From contig NZ_CP077769.1 of NCBI RefSeq assembly GCF_020386615.1, positions 5,753,501 to 5,817,500 of the forward strand: DNA of 64,000 bases, given 5' to 3'. Under the pieces are notes generated by a model. It saw only the letters and a list, made by a program, of their open reading frames with translations, did no database searches and had not been told where the DNA came from. Positions 8,226 through 17,529 of the stretch are shown piece by piece (position 1 is the first letter of the stretch; each line of letters starts with the position of its first letter). The translations under genes were made by a program, and so were the position numbers. This stretch comes from Chitinophaga pendula (GTDB lineage Bacteria > Bacteroidota > Bacteroidia > Chitinophagales > Chitinophagaceae).

Positions 8226-8909
8226 ATGATAGACCAAGCGGTAGCAGGTAAAATCTTAGTGGTAGATGATGAGTTGGATATATTGGAAATAATCAGCTAC
8301 AATCTAAAATCAGCAGGTTACGATACCGTAACTGCAAAAGATGGCAGCGAGGCTATCCAGAAAGCTAAAATATTTCGTCCCGATCTGATCATGCTCGATA
8401 TCATGATGCCCAATAAGAACGGAATAGATACCTGCCGCGAGATCAGGAAAATACCAGAGTTCAAAGACACCATGGTACTCTTCCTCACGGCACTGAACGA
8501 TGAAAAATCCGAGATAGACGGCTTGAACATGGGTGCCGATGATTACATCGCCAAACCAATCAAACCAAAACTACTCGTAAGCCGTATCAATGCCCTCTTC
8601 CGCAGACTGCACAAGCCGGAAGAAATGCAGGTACAACTCGGCGACCTGATCATCGACAGAGAGAAATTCACAGTAACTTATAAAGGCCAGGAGATCATTC
8701 TCGCTAAAAAGGAATTCGAATTGCTGCAATTACTGGCTTCCAAACCAGGCCGCGTATTCCTTCGCAACGAAATACTCAACCAGGTATGGGGTACAGAAGT
8801 GATCGTAGGCGATCGTACCATCGACGTACACATTCGTAAGATACGCCAGAAGATAGGCATCGACCTGATCACTACCGTAAAAGGCGTGGGTTACAAATTT
8901 GAAATGTAA
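8226..8909 (+). CDS. OmpR/PhoB-family response regulator
   Basis: A 227-residue two-domain regulator. The receiver domain (about residues 7-123) has the acidic pair D14-D15, the phospho-acceptor D58 in MLDIMMP and the conserved K110 in AKP. The C-terminal winged helix (about 133-226) shows KEFELLQLLASKPGRVFLR and the end motif DVHIRKIRQKIG then TVKGVGYKFE, typical of OmpR/PhoB DNA-binding domains. The partner kinase lies 170 bp downstream on the same strand, and an OprO/P-like porin gene is convergent beyond it. This suggests phosphate sensing (PhoB-like), but specificity is inferred from neighbours. A hairpin with a T-rich tail lies between regulator and kinase and would reduce kinase expression. 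Confidence 0.92.
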   Translation: MIDQAVAGKILVVDDELDILEIISYNLKSAGYDTVTAKDGSEAIQKAKIFRPDLIMLDIMMPNKNGIDTCREIRKIPEFKDTMVLFLTALNDEKSEIDGLNMGADDYIAKPIKPKLLVSRINALFRRLHKPEEMQVQLGDLIIDREKFTVTYKGQEIILAKKEFELLQLLASKPGRVFLRNEILNQVWGTEVIVGDRTIDVHIRKIRQKIGIDLITTVKGVGYKFEM

Positions 8910-8919
8910 AATACTTCCC

Positions 8920-8946
8920 GGGACGCCTCCAGCGTCCCCTTCTTTT
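8920..8946 (+). terminator. Hairpin after the response regulator
   Basis: GGGACGC and GCGTCCC enclose a 5-base loop, followed by CTTCTTTT. It lies 10 bases after the stop codon and before the kinase, so it is probably an attenuating or partial terminator. Confidence 0.65.
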
Positions 8947-9079
8947 ATAATGCAATAACGGCGCTCCGCCTTACCACCGGCACATCGCCTTACTATCTGT
9001 TCTTCATTTTTTATAATAACTGCCCCCTTTTCAGGGCAGCTCGCGTCCGCACGCAACATGACGCACAGCACCACCTTGT

Positions 9080-10189
9080 ATGTCAAGTAAAAAAATTAGA
9101 TTAATTTCCCTCTATTATACCAATTACTCACTTTGGAGTATGTTTAAAGCAAAAAACCTTTCCCCCCAGAAACTGGCGGGTTTTACTGCACTTATTATAT
9201 CGATCATCATATCGTTAGGCAGCCTTTTGGTAGATGGAAGCTGGAAAATAATGCTCGTAGCATTCATATTGACCTTCCTCGTATCCTATTACCTCTACCT
9301 CTATACCTTGCAGAACTTCATCTACCGAAAGATCAAGATCATCTACAAGTTCATTTATCAAACCAAAGCCTCCAAAAGGGAAGACTTCTTCAACAAGAAT
9401 ATCCTCCCCCTCAAAACCATCGACGAAGTAAGCGAAGATGTAGAAAAATGGGCCAGCCAAAAGAAAGAAGAACTGGAAATACTCCGCCGCAACGAAGCAT
9501 TCCGCAAAGAATTCCTCCTCAACCTCTCCCATGAGCTGAAAACACCCATCTTCGCCGTACAGGGCTATATCCACACCCTCCTCGATGGCGCCATCGAAGA
9601 TCCAAATGTCAATAAGCTGTTCCTCAAGAACGCTACCAAAAATATCGACCGCCTCTGCCGCCTTATCGACGACCTCGACGAAATATCCAAACTCGAAAGC
9701 GGCGAAATGACGATCAACAAAGAACTGTTCGTCATCCAGGATCTCATCAAAGATGTATTCGACACCCTGTCCCTTAAAGCCAATAGCAAAGGCATTAAAT
9801 TCAGCTTCAAAAAAGGCTGCGAAGCCCCCGTACATGTACAGGCCGATAAAGAAAAGGTAAGACAGGTACTCATCAACCTCGTAGACAACTCCATCAAGTA
9901 CGGCAAACCCGATGGCCACACCATCGCCAGCATCTACAATATGGATGATAAACGCGTGCTGATAGAAATATCAGACGATGGTATCGGTATGGCAGAAGAA
10001 CACCTCCCCAGGGTATTCGAACGTTTCTATCGCACCGACAGAGCACGTAGCCGCGACATCGGCGGTACCGGCCTGGGCCTCGCGATTGTTAAACACATCA
10101 TCGAAGCACACAACCAGACCATCAACGTAAGAAGCAAACCGGAAGTAGGCTCTACCTTCGGCTTCACCCTCGAGTCAGGCAAAGAATAA
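9080..10189 (+). CDS. PhoR-like sensor histidine kinase
   Basis: A 369-residue kinase. Two membrane helices (about residues 32-50 and 56-76) are separated by only a few residues, so there is no periplasmic sensor domain, as in PhoR. A short linker with a charged stretch leads to the HisKA helix pair with H151 in LSHELKTP, then the ATPase domain with the N box (INLVDNSIKYG), DDGIGM, and GGTGLGLAIV. It forms a two-component pair with the regulator at 8226. An ATG at 9140 (MFKAKN) is a possible alternative start; it would remove 20 residues before the first membrane helix. The stop is 9 bases from the stop of the convergent porin gene. Confidence 0.92.
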   Translation: MSSKKIRLISLYYTNYSLWSMFKAKNLSPQKLAGFTALIISIIISLGSLLVDGSWKIMLVAFILTFLVSYYLYLYTLQNFIYRKIKIIYKFIYQTKASKREDFFNKNILPLKTIDEVSEDVEKWASQKKEELEILRRNEAFRKEFLLNLSHELKTPIFAVQGYIHTLLDGAIEDPNVNKLFLKNATKNIDRLCRLIDDLDEISKLESGEMTINKELFVIQDLIKDVFDTLSLKANSKGIKFSFKKGCEAPVHVQADKEKVRQVLINLVDNSIKYGKPDGHTIASIYNMDDKRVLIEISDDGIGMAEEHLPRVFERFYRTDRARSRDIGGTGLGLAIVKHIIEAHNQTINVRSKPEVGSTFGFTLESGKE

Positions 10190-10198
10190 TCTCAGCAA

Positions 10199-11533
10199 TT
10201 AAAAACGGTATTGCAGACGACAGGTAAACACGTCGTCCCGGATGTCATCCTGGAATCCCTCCAGCTCAGTAGACTCATTCCGCACTACATCATACCAAAG
10301 CGTCATCTTCAGCTGATCGCTGAAATGATAGACGTAACCACCACCCCATGTATCAAATCGTACATCGGCAGCATACGTGTTCGTATTAGGCACCCCGATC
10401 TGACGCCCACTCAACCGGGTATTAGGGTCATACCAATCATACTTCAACACCACCTGGTGCCGGTCACTGCCCAGGTTCTGCAGAAAATAAAAGTAGGCAC
10501 CATCGAAATTACGGATATATAAAGGGGCGTATTTAGAACCGATCATAGGGATAGTACCTGGCGTCTCACTAGTCAGCGAAGTAGCCGTCTGTACCCCCCT
10601 GATATACTCCGCCCGCAATTGCGTACTCCCCTTCCCCTTACCATTAGGTATCTTCAGCTGCACATCCGCACCGTAATAATGCCGGGGCGCAATCTTGCCG
10701 TCATTACTCTCCGTCGAATCCACCTGGAACCCTTTTGTCGCATTATTACCACCATCCATCCGGTATACATACTTCGAAAACTGCTCCATCCCTCCATACA
10801 GACAGGATACACTGGCCGACAGTGTCCAGCCGGCACTATTGATCGCAATAGGCTTCAGACTGACACGCCCGATGATATCCTTATGGCTGTCATAATCCGC
10901 CGGCCCCGCCAAGCCCTGCCCGTTAAACACACCCAGGTCCACATCCAGCCATGCCAGCGGATGATGCTTGTCCCTGGGATTAAATGAAGCCATCACCCCC
11001 AGATCCCGCTCCGTTTTCATCAGTATCTGCGACATACGCCCGCGCTCCGGCGCCTCCCGGTCCGCAGAAGAAAAGTTCACCTCATAGCCAAAAGGCCGGG
11101 CAAACATCCCCGCCGTCAATGAAAACACATTCCACTTATTCTCGAAAAAACGTCCCCAGAAATCACGAATAGCCACTCCCCGCTCCGTACCGTCAAACTG
11201 GAACGCAAACTGCACTATAGGATACCCCGACTTATTATATCGCGCATAATCCACCCGCAATCGCCCCCGCCGCAACATGAACCGGTTGTTCACCCGCGCC
11301 GGAAAATCCCCGCCGGCATAACTATCCGCCCCCTTAGATTGAACGTACTGGAACTGCGGCTGCAAATAACCGCTGAATCGCAAGGCATCGTAAGTCTTAT
11401 ACAGGGAAAACATCCCCTTGCCAACGCTCGTAGTAGTATCGATCATATCCATAAGGAACTGTGCCCTGGCAACCTGGCATAGCAGCACAAGGCCACCCAA
11501 TACCAGTAATGACTTAATCGTTCGCATGCGCAA
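10199..11533 (-). CDS. OprO/OprP-like (phosphate-selective-type) outer membrane porin
   Basis: A 444-residue protein with a signal peptide (ends CQVARAQ). The mature part opens with FSGYLQPQFQY, then has alternating amphipathic beta strands (RFMLRRGRLRVDY, VQFAFQFDG) and ends in CRLQYRF, the C-terminal aromatic typical of outer membrane beta barrels. The pattern R-R-x-R-x-x-x and the GMFARPFGYE segment are those of the porin O/P family. Its substrate is likely an anion such as phosphate or pyrophosphate, by family knowledge. It converges with the PhoR-like kinase, whose stop codon is 9 bases away, supporting a shared phosphate theme although no Pho box was identified. Confidence 0.85.
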   Translation of the reverse strand: MRMRTIKSLLVLGGLVLLCQVARAQFLMDMIDTTTSVGKGMFSLYKTYDALRFSGYLQPQFQYVQSKGADSYAGGDFPARVNNRFMLRRGRLRVDYARYNKSGYPIVQFAFQFDGTERGVAIRDFWGRFFENKWNVFSLTAGMFARPFGYEVNFSSADREAPERGRMSQILMKTERDLGVMASFNPRDKHHPLAWLDVDLGVFNGQGLAGPADYDSHKDIIGRVSLKPIAINSAGWTLSASVSCLYGGMEQFSKYVYRMDGGNNATKGFQVDSTESNDGKIAPRHYYGADVQLKIPNGKGKGSTQLRAEYIRGVQTATSLTSETPGTIPMIGSKYAPLYIRNFDGAYFYFLQNLGSDRHQVVLKYDWYDPNTRLSGRQIGVPNTNTYAADVRFDTWGGGYVYHFSDQLKMTLWYDVVRNESTELEGFQDDIRDDVFTCRLQYRF

Positions 11534-11641
11534 AAAGGAATTTTGCGCAAAAGTAGACGGGAAACATTTAATGAAAAAATGTTTTTGCAGTCCGGAACAG
11601 CCTTTTTACAGTCCGGTCCGTTACTTCAAAGCACCGGATAA

Positions 11642-12340
11642 TTAGGGCTTATAGGTACCAAAGAAGCGGTCCCAGAGAGAAGTATAAAAACCAAAATTAG
11701 CATGCACATCCTGGTGATGATCATGATGAAACCTGGAAGTACCCAGGTACTTCAGCCAGGAATGCCGCTTCAGAATAGCTGCAGGCAAAGGCTCTATTCC
11801 CAGGTGCCCTACCATACCAAACACCACATTCACCACCAGGTAAATGACGATCGCATAAATATTGAACGGATATAACAACAGCAACAATATCCACAACGCT
11901 CCAAAACACAACGTCTCCACAGGATGCAGGATGAAAAGGTCGATCGGCTTGGGGTCAATAGCCGCATGATGCAGCTCGTGGATCGCCTTATACAGGAAAG
12001 TCTTGTGTACAATAAAATGAAAGGCATACATCAACAGGTCCATCGCCAGGAAAAGCAGGCAGAAGTCTACCAAAATACGCCAGGAAAAAGCGATGCTGAT
12101 AGTGATCCATCCCTTCCGCCAGCACCAGAACCCAATATAGGTAACAATCGTATTCAGTACATTGGTGAAGATACACCATAACCATTCACGACGGGTATAT
12201 TGGTATGGAAGCGCCGCCGGGGCTGCATATCGCTGTATAACACGCCCCACTGCCAATACCAATACGGTGATCAGCAGGTTCTCTAAAAAGAACAACACCC
12301 ATAATACAGGCGTAGATAAATGCAATAAAAAATCCAGCAT
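11642..12340 (-). CDS. Sterol desaturase / fatty acid hydroxylase family protein
   Basis: A 232-residue membrane protein with about four hydrophobic helices and the His clusters of the di-iron hydroxylase family: HFIVH, then HELHHA, and near the C-terminus FHHDHH, before a conserved NFGFYTSLWDRFFGT. These ligands bind two iron atoms and hydroxylate or desaturate lipid chains at the membrane. The gene follows the MBOAT gene by about 40 bp on the same strand and is probably its last operon member. The substrate cannot be read from sequence; ornithine lipid, lipid A or sphingolipid-type acyl chains are possibilities. Confidence 0.88.
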   Translation of the reverse strand: MLDFLLHLSTPVLWVLFFLENLLITVLVLAVGRVIQRYAAPAALPYQYTRREWLWCIFTNVLNTIVTYIGFWCWRKGWITISIAFSWRILVDFCLLFLAMDLLMYAFHFIVHKTFLYKAIHELHHAAIDPKPIDLFILHPVETLCFGALWILLLLLYPFNIYAIVIYLVVNVVFGMVGHLGIEPLPAAILKRHSWLKYLGTSRFHHDHHQDVHANFGFYTSLWDRFFGTYKP

Positions 12341-12380
12341 AATAACAAGGTACCTCCCCGGAGATACTACCGTAAAAATA

Positions 12381-13865
12381 CTAAAACTGGAAGTAGATCG
12401 GGATCATCGGTTGCAAGGTCTTCACTTGCGCCAGCAGCCAGATAAAGGATACCATGATCAATACTCCCGCCCATACCGGCACCCGCGACAATGAGCGCTC
12501 AAACCAATCCTCACTGCGCACCGGCAGGAAGTGCAGGAAATACCCCAATAACATCAACCACACCACCTGCGCATATCCCTGGTAAAACTCCAGCCACACA
12601 TCCGGTTGGAAGTTATAAACGATCTGCCGGATCAGCGTCCAGGCCGCCTCGAATGTGGTCGCCTTAAAGAATATCCAGCAGAAACATACAAAGTGAAAAG
12701 TAAATAGTATACCCAGTAAGCGGTATACCTTCGACAACCCCGCGCGTTGAATACCCCCCGTCGCTTTCAACCAGGTCAGCCGCACCTTGTCCACCGCCAG
12801 CGCCGAACCGTGCATTCCTCCCCAAAAGATAAAATTCCAGCTGGCGCCATGCCAGAAACCGCCTATCAGCATCGTCAACGCCAGGTTGATATACTGCCGC
12901 ACCGTCCCCTTCCGGTTCCCACCCAATGGTATGTATATATAGTCACGCAACCAGGACGACAAGGAAATATGCCAGCGACGCCAGAACTCCGTAATAGAAG
13001 CACTCTGATAAGGAGAATCAAAGTTGGCCGGTATCTTAAACCCAGTCCAGCGGGCAATACCAATCGCCATATCAGAATAACCCGAGAAGTCACAGTAGAT
13101 CACCAGCGCATACCCATACACCCCCATCAGGCATTCAAAGCCGGTATGTTTGGTAGGATCGTCAAAAATATACTGTACAAAATTGAGATAGATAAAGTCA
13201 GAGATCACCACTTTCTTAAACAGCCCACTAATGATCAGTGCCATCCCTTTCCCGACATCCGTAGCATCCAGGTGATAGGGCTTGTATATCTGCGGGATAA
13301 AATCAGCAGCACGTACAATAGGCCCCATCATCAGCTTGGGAAAGAAGGACAGGAAAAACAGGTAATCCATAAAATCCTCGATAGGCTCAAACTCTCCCCG
13401 GTACACATCTATCGTATAACTCAGGTTCTCAAACGTGTAAAAGGATATCCCTATCGGCAACAACAGGTGCAAAGGCCGGAAATGTCCCATGCCAATATCG
13501 TTGACGATACCAATGAAAAAGTCCGTGTACTTGAAGTAAAACAGCATACCGATATTGATCAGGATACTGAACACCAACAATGCCTTTTTCTTACTTGCAC
13601 TGGTAGAACGGTGTATCCAGTGCGACAGGTTATAATCCACGATCGCCGACAGGATCACCAATCCTACGTAGTAGTTACATGCCTTATAGAAAAAGTACAG
13701 GGAAAATAGGGTAAACACCCATACCCTACCGGTCTTGCTGCCGCTTACCAGCTGATAACAAAGGAGAAAGAAGGCAAAGAAATAAATGAAAAAGGCACTG
13801 TTAAACAATACCGGGTCATTCGGGTTGTAGAGCAGCTGTGATAACAGCTTACTGATGTCGATCAT
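12381..13865 (-). CDS. MBOAT family O-acyltransferase (AlgI-like)
   Basis: A 494-residue polytopic membrane protein. The start at 13865 (MIDISKLL) is chosen because it lies 4 bases after the stop of the upstream SGNH gene; the frame stays open further upstream into that gene. The family signatures are present: FENLSYTIDVYRGE, then PIGISFYTF upstream, FWRRWHISLSSWLRDYIYIPLGGN, and GFWHGASWNF with the catalytic H339. AlgI/PatA/DltB proteins carry acyl groups across the inner membrane to a periplasmic acceptor. Two SGNH hydrolases precede it in the same operon, which is the usual pairing for surface-glycan O-acetylation (AlgI with AlgJ/AlgX). The acceptor is unknown. Confidence 0.93.
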   Translation of the reverse strand: MIDISKLLSQLLYNPNDPVLFNSAFFIYFFAFFLLCYQLVSGSKTGRVWVFTLFSLYFFYKACNYYVGLVILSAIVDYNLSHWIHRSTSASKKKALLVFSILINIGMLFYFKYTDFFIGIVNDIGMGHFRPLHLLLPIGISFYTFENLSYTIDVYRGEFEPIEDFMDYLFFLSFFPKLMMGPIVRAADFIPQIYKPYHLDATDVGKGMALIISGLFKKVVISDFIYLNFVQYIFDDPTKHTGFECLMGVYGYALVIYCDFSGYSDMAIGIARWTGFKIPANFDSPYQSASITEFWRRWHISLSSWLRDYIYIPLGGNRKGTVRQYINLALTMLIGGFWHGASWNFIFWGGMHGSALAVDKVRLTWLKATGGIQRAGLSKVYRLLGILFTFHFVCFCWIFFKATTFEAAWTLIRQIVYNFQPDVWLEFYQGYAQVVWLMLLGYFLHFLPVRSEDWFERSLSRVPVWAGVLIMVSFIWLLAQVKTLQPMIPIYFQF

Positions 13866-13869
13866 TTTA

Positions 13870-15129
13870 TTATGGCAGTGATTTCTTAAGACGGATATAA
13901 CGGTCGTATGCAGCCGACAAAGCCTCATACAGTAGTTGACCTTGTTGCCTGTATCCCGCCGGATTAAAATGTACATGATCAGGTGCCCATCCGCTACGGA
14001 AAAGTGCAGCGCGGGCATTGTTCACAGCATTGAAATCCCAGCAGGCTAATCCCTGTTCCTTACAGTACTTTCTGATCTCCTCCGTGACCAGGGTGATACC
14101 CGGGCATGGCGATAGGCTGCTACGGTACAAGGTCTTATATCGTTTTCCCACTTTACGGCGGTATGCGGTGCGTACCGTACGCATACAGGCGGGTGGAGTA
14201 GTTAACAGGATCGTGACGTTCGGGTCCTCCTGGCGCAGCCAATGTACCGTCTTGTCAATCTCTGCGGTAAACTGTGCCGCATCAGGACGACTGCCATATG
14301 CCTCATTGGTACCAAGGGAAATGATCACCAACCGGGGCTGCATAGTCGCCATCTGTAGTTGCAAGGTACTGTTCAGCTCATTATATTGAAAGTACTGCGC
14401 CCCGTTTATTCCCACGGCACTATACAAAATACCGGGTTGCCCATTCCGGATAATACCGCCATAAAACCGGAACGGCGCCGTACCGGAACGTTGCCAGCTC
14501 ACCTGGAATTCCGGTTGCCCTATCGGGTACAACAAGGTAGCCTGCATGGCGGTAGAAGTAGCATAAGGCATCGGCGTATAGGTAACCGTAGCCCCACCGG
14601 ACTGTAAAGTATCCGCTACATCACCCGTGTCATAAAACAGGGATACCTCCTTTATCTGCTGTGTAGTACGGTTATTAAACGATAAGGAAGGAGTAGCGGC
14701 AGCGGTATAGATCGTAATAGCGCCAGGGCCCAACGGATCCGTCTTTCGCTTGTCAACAAGGCGTTCGCTCTGCCATCTCACCGGGCTATGCCAGCGATAT
14801 CCCTCCGGTCCATTCGTACCGGCGAGATTAAAAGGGAATACCCATCCCATCCCCGCATTACCAAAGCGTGCCTGTAATCCTTCTGCCACCGCGCCGGGAT
14901 AATAGCCCGCCTGTATGTGCGAGTCTCCCAGGTGCAGTACTGGGATCACCATACTGTCCTTCTGCTCCAGCAAAGCGAAAAAGGAATACAACGCCGTATC
15001 CTGCAATATCTGGTTATGTGGATATGCCGATGATGATTGTGCAGCTACCTTCCGGGAAGTTCCTAACAAACTACCCGCGAATAAGGCCAGCGCCGCGCTA
15101 ATTTGAAAAAGCCGGATGTTCAAACTCAT
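13870..15129 (-). CDS. Exported SGNH/GDSL-family hydrolase (second copy)
   Basis: A 419-residue protein with a signal peptide (ends KVAAQ). Block I is LHLGDSHIQAG with the nucleophile S70, an Asn block is SLGTNEAYG, and the catalytic Asp/His pair is PDHVHFN near the C-terminus. The central region has beta-sandwich-like insertions (LSFNNRTTQQIKEVSLFY) as in AlgX/PatB-type enzymes. The start overlaps the end of the upstream SGNH gene by 32 bases, and the MBOAT gene starts 4 bases after its stop, so the three are tightly coupled. It most likely transfers or removes acetyl groups on an extracytoplasmic glycan, by analogy with AlgJ/AlgX. Confidence 0.88.
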   Translation of the reverse strand: MSLNIRLFQISAALALFAGSLLGTSRKVAAQSSSAYPHNQILQDTALYSFFALLEQKDSMVIPVLHLGDSHIQAGYYPGAVAEGLQARFGNAGMGWVFPFNLAGTNGPEGYRWHSPVRWQSERLVDKRKTDPLGPGAITIYTAAATPSLSFNNRTTQQIKEVSLFYDTGDVADTLQSGGATVTYTPMPYATSTAMQATLLYPIGQPEFQVSWQRSGTAPFRFYGGIIRNGQPGILYSAVGINGAQYFQYNELNSTLQLQMATMQPRLVIISLGTNEAYGSRPDAAQFTAEIDKTVHWLRQEDPNVTILLTTPPACMRTVRTAYRRKVGKRYKTLYRSSLSPCPGITLVTEEIRKYCKEQGLACWDFNAVNNARAALFRSGWAPDHVHFNPAGYRQQGQLLYEALSAAYDRYIRLKKSLP

Positions 15130-16507
15130 GCTTGATTGCTTTATACAGCAATGCGCCTACCCTCGATGCGCCCTGTCGGTTAAAGTGCGTATAGTCTTTA
15201 TTGGCTAATACCGTATCTCCTTCCACCCAACGCACCATCGCCCCTTCACCGCCCATAGCGGCAAACAGGTTCCAGTACCCGGTACCAAACCGCTCAGCCA
15301 TATCATGTTGTACTTTGATCAATGCTTCTACACCCGGTGCTGTCACATACTCCTCTCCCTTACGATAGGATTTATCCGCCGTACTGATGATCAGGAAAGA
15401 AGTGTTCGGAAAGCGATGCCGCAAAGAATCCATCACCTTCGCCATCGGCCGCTCATACCAGCTGTAGTCCGTTAGCTCCGGACGGAACAATACATTGGCG
15501 CCATAGTGCAGCACGATCAGGTCATAAGGACGCTGCTGCTGCAAATGCTGCAACATTCCCGATGATAACTTAGCCAGCTCTATCCCGCTGATACCGCGAA
15601 AAGAATAATTATCCACGAACACACCACTATCGCTTTCAAAACAAAGCCCATACAATGGTGTATTCATACCAGCTGCACACTTCAGCAACAAACCAGGCAT
15701 AGCAGTATCCTGCTTAAAGGTGACCATATTTACTTCGGCAGTACCACCCAGCGGTATATTGCGGTCATTTACCGCCACCGCACTGTTGCCTTCCGCAGGC
15801 CCATACAGGATACTTACCTCATCAAACCGGTTCAGGCGAGGTTTCTTCACGGGCGTATACTTGATCCAGCTATCAGCACCAGGAATAAAAGTATGCCCCG
15901 AAATGCCGAGCATCACATCTTCCGGTGGATTATTCTTATAGTGGTAATCTTTCCAATTACCAGAGAAACTATGCAATATCGTCGTGCGGTACGTAGCTAC
16001 AATACTGGTAGCGGGAACAAATCCCACACCCATACCGCCAAACATCGTTTGCAAGCTATCCCGCAGATCTTCCGTGATAAGATCACCTTCGATCATAGAA
16101 TCACCGAAGTAAGCAATACGCACCTTCTTCCGTTGCCCATGCCGCAGGTCCGTCAATGCCTGCACGAAATGCTGCATGCCGGGTGCCACCGTACTTGCTT
16201 CCACCGGCGCCGGATAATTAATGATACCGGTATAAGACATAAAGTCCGCAGGAGGCTCATGGGTAAGTACAGCAGTAGAACCTGCCGGCTGACCAGGCGT
16301 TGCCTTAAGCTGCTTGGTAGCCGCTACCGCCTTCTTCTCAACAAGTGGCGGCGGATCACTTTGCTGGAGATCAGACAATACATTCAGCGGCCGGAAAGTA
16401 AATCCGTTAAATGAAAAGGTGTTCCTGACCACCGAAAGCAGTATCAAACAAATCAGGGTACCTGAAATAATATAGAAGGGATATGCGTGTTTGCTTTTAC
16501 CAGACAT
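15098..16507 (-). CDS. Membrane-anchored SGNH/GDSL-family hydrolase (first copy)
   Basis: A 469-residue protein. Residues about 10-30 form one uncleaved-looking membrane helix after a basic N-terminus, so it is probably inner-membrane anchored and faces the periplasm. A Pro/Ala/Thr-rich linker follows, then the hydrolase domain with FGDSMIEGD (S137), a LHYGAN block and the C-terminal DYTHFN His motif. It is a distant paralogue of the next gene (same fold, VLHLGDSH versus AYFGDSM). First gene of the SGNH-SGNH-MBOAT-hydroxylase cluster. The role in O-acylation is inferred from the operon. Confidence 0.86.
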   Translation of the reverse strand: MSGKSKHAYPFYIISGTLICLILLSVVRNTFSFNGFTFRPLNVLSDLQQSDPPPLVEKKAVAATKQLKATPGQPAGSTAVLTHEPPADFMSYTGIINYPAPVEASTVAPGMQHFVQALTDLRHGQRKKVRIAYFGDSMIEGDLITEDLRDSLQTMFGGMGVGFVPATSIVATYRTTILHSFSGNWKDYHYKNNPPEDVMLGISGHTFIPGADSWIKYTPVKKPRLNRFDEVSILYGPAEGNSAVAVNDRNIPLGGTAEVNMVTFKQDTAMPGLLLKCAAGMNTPLYGLCFESDSGVFVDNYSFRGISGIELAKLSSGMLQHLQQQRPYDLIVLHYGANVLFRPELTDYSWYERPMAKVMDSLRHRFPNTSFLIISTADKSYRKGEEYVTAPGVEALIKVQHDMAERFGTGYWNLFAAMGGEGAMVRWVEGDTVLANKDYTHFNRQGASRVGALLYKAIKHEFEHPAFSN

Positions 16508-16553
16508 AGAAAACGCACTTAAAACGGGTAAAAATGTACTCTTGTTGGTTACG

Positions 16554-16561
16554 CAAAACTA
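16554..16561 (-). promoter_or_regulatory. Candidate -7 box for the SGNH/MBOAT operon
   Basis: The minus strand reads TAGTTTTG, matching TAnnTTTG, 47 bases upstream of the first SGNH start at 16507. A convincing -33 element is not seen. Confidence 0.35.
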
Positions 16562-16718
16562 TACAGGAGATTTGTTAATGAACTCCTAAAGTCACTATTA
16601 TAATGCAGTATAGCAGCGTTTTTCAATAAAATACCACATTCGTGGTGTCCCCTTGTTCTGCGGATATCTCCGCAATTGCTCACAGACAAAAAAGTTGGGC
16701 TACATCGTTGCTCTTTTT

Positions 16719-17294
16719 TTATTGTTTATTAGTTGAAGTCAGGTGATCTTCCTTATCCATCTTATACAACTTATAACGGCGGATAATGTCGGAAACCCGT
16801 TTGATCCACACATGCCCGGCTGAAGAATAGCCGCCATGATCCATATGTTTCAGCCATACCGCATACTCCATATTACCCTTCATATCCCGGAACCACTTCC
16901 GCTTCATCAGCAATTTCACAAAATGACGGTAAGAAGCCGTATCCGTTTCATATTGCTTATAGCGGGAACGGTACTTGGTCTTTAACTTACCGAGACTATT
17001 ACGCCCTACGATCCCAAAGTGATTCTTCAACAGCTTCACATTACGGCTGGTCCCAGTTCCGGATTCCAGCATCGCAACCCCCAGTATTACACTGGCCGGT
17101 ACACCCGTCTCCTCCATCAGCCGTACAGATATCGGTGAGTACTTCCGGATATAACTACTGGTACTGTGTTGAGCAGATAAAAGCTGGCTGGTGAAAAGAC
17201 AGCAAATAAATACGCATCCAAAGAAGAAGCGTTTACAAGCAGTAACGTTGCTTTCAGATATGGCTATAGATCGTTTGGTATCCTGCATAGGCAT
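16719..17294 (-). CDS. Glucosaminidase (GH73) family peptidoglycan hydrolase
   Basis: A 191-residue protein with a basic N-terminus and a hydrophobic export segment (about residues 22-40). The rest is a single glucosaminidase domain: SVRLMEETGVPASVILGVAM, the catalytic Glu in AMLESGTG (about residue 75), KNHFGI, the YRHFVKLL segment and GYSS. Such enzymes cleave N-acetylglucosamine-N-acetylmuramic acid bonds in peptidoglycan; FlgJ and autolysins are relatives. The domain is minimal, with no LysM or SH3 cell-wall binding module. It stands between the SGNH operon and aspS, with a T-less hairpin upstream. It may share a cell-wall theme with anmK at 60 kb, though they are far apart. Confidence 0.88.
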   Translation of the reverse strand: MPMQDTKRSIAISESNVTACKRFFFGCVFICCLFTSQLLSAQHSTSSYIRKYSPISVRLMEETGVPASVILGVAMLESGTGTSRNVKLLKNHFGIVGRNSLGKLKTKYRSRYKQYETDTASYRHFVKLLMKRKWFRDMKGNMEYAVWLKHMDHGGYSSAGHVWIKRVSDIIRRYKLYKMDKEDHLTSTNKQ

Positions 17295-17409
17295 CTTTCC
17301 TGCACTGCACTTTACCTAAAATTGCACTCCCGTTTCGTACAGATTGTGATTAGTTTAAAAATAAAAATAATATATTTTCCTGAATTACCAAATCTCGACT
17401 GTAATTATC

Positions 17410-17436
17410 GATCCCACACCTGGCGGGTGTGGGATC
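17410..17436. other. Perfect hairpin without U-tract
   Basis: GATCCCACACC and GGTGTGGGATC enclose a 5-base loop (17421-17425). No T-run follows on either strand. It lies between the stop of aspS (17530) and the start of the glucosaminidase gene, and may be a processing or mRNA-stability hairpin. Confidence 0.6.
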
Positions 17437-17529
17437 ATATTGTAACGGGAAGGATCTATACCTAAGGCCCGCAAAATTAATTACAAATGAGCACCGTTCT
17501 TATCCCGGTAATTTGGGATATTCCCGGGG

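Noticed and set aside
9215..9919. Long minus-strand open frame inside the histidine kinase gene
   Set aside because: It is antisense to well-supported kinase motifs and has the Phe/Glu/Asp-rich composition of a reverse-frame shadow.
16508..16718. Possible tRNA or small RNA in the 211-bp spacer
   Set aside because: No cloverleaf or conserved small-RNA structure could be built; the spacer only shows AT-rich sequence and a candidate promoter.
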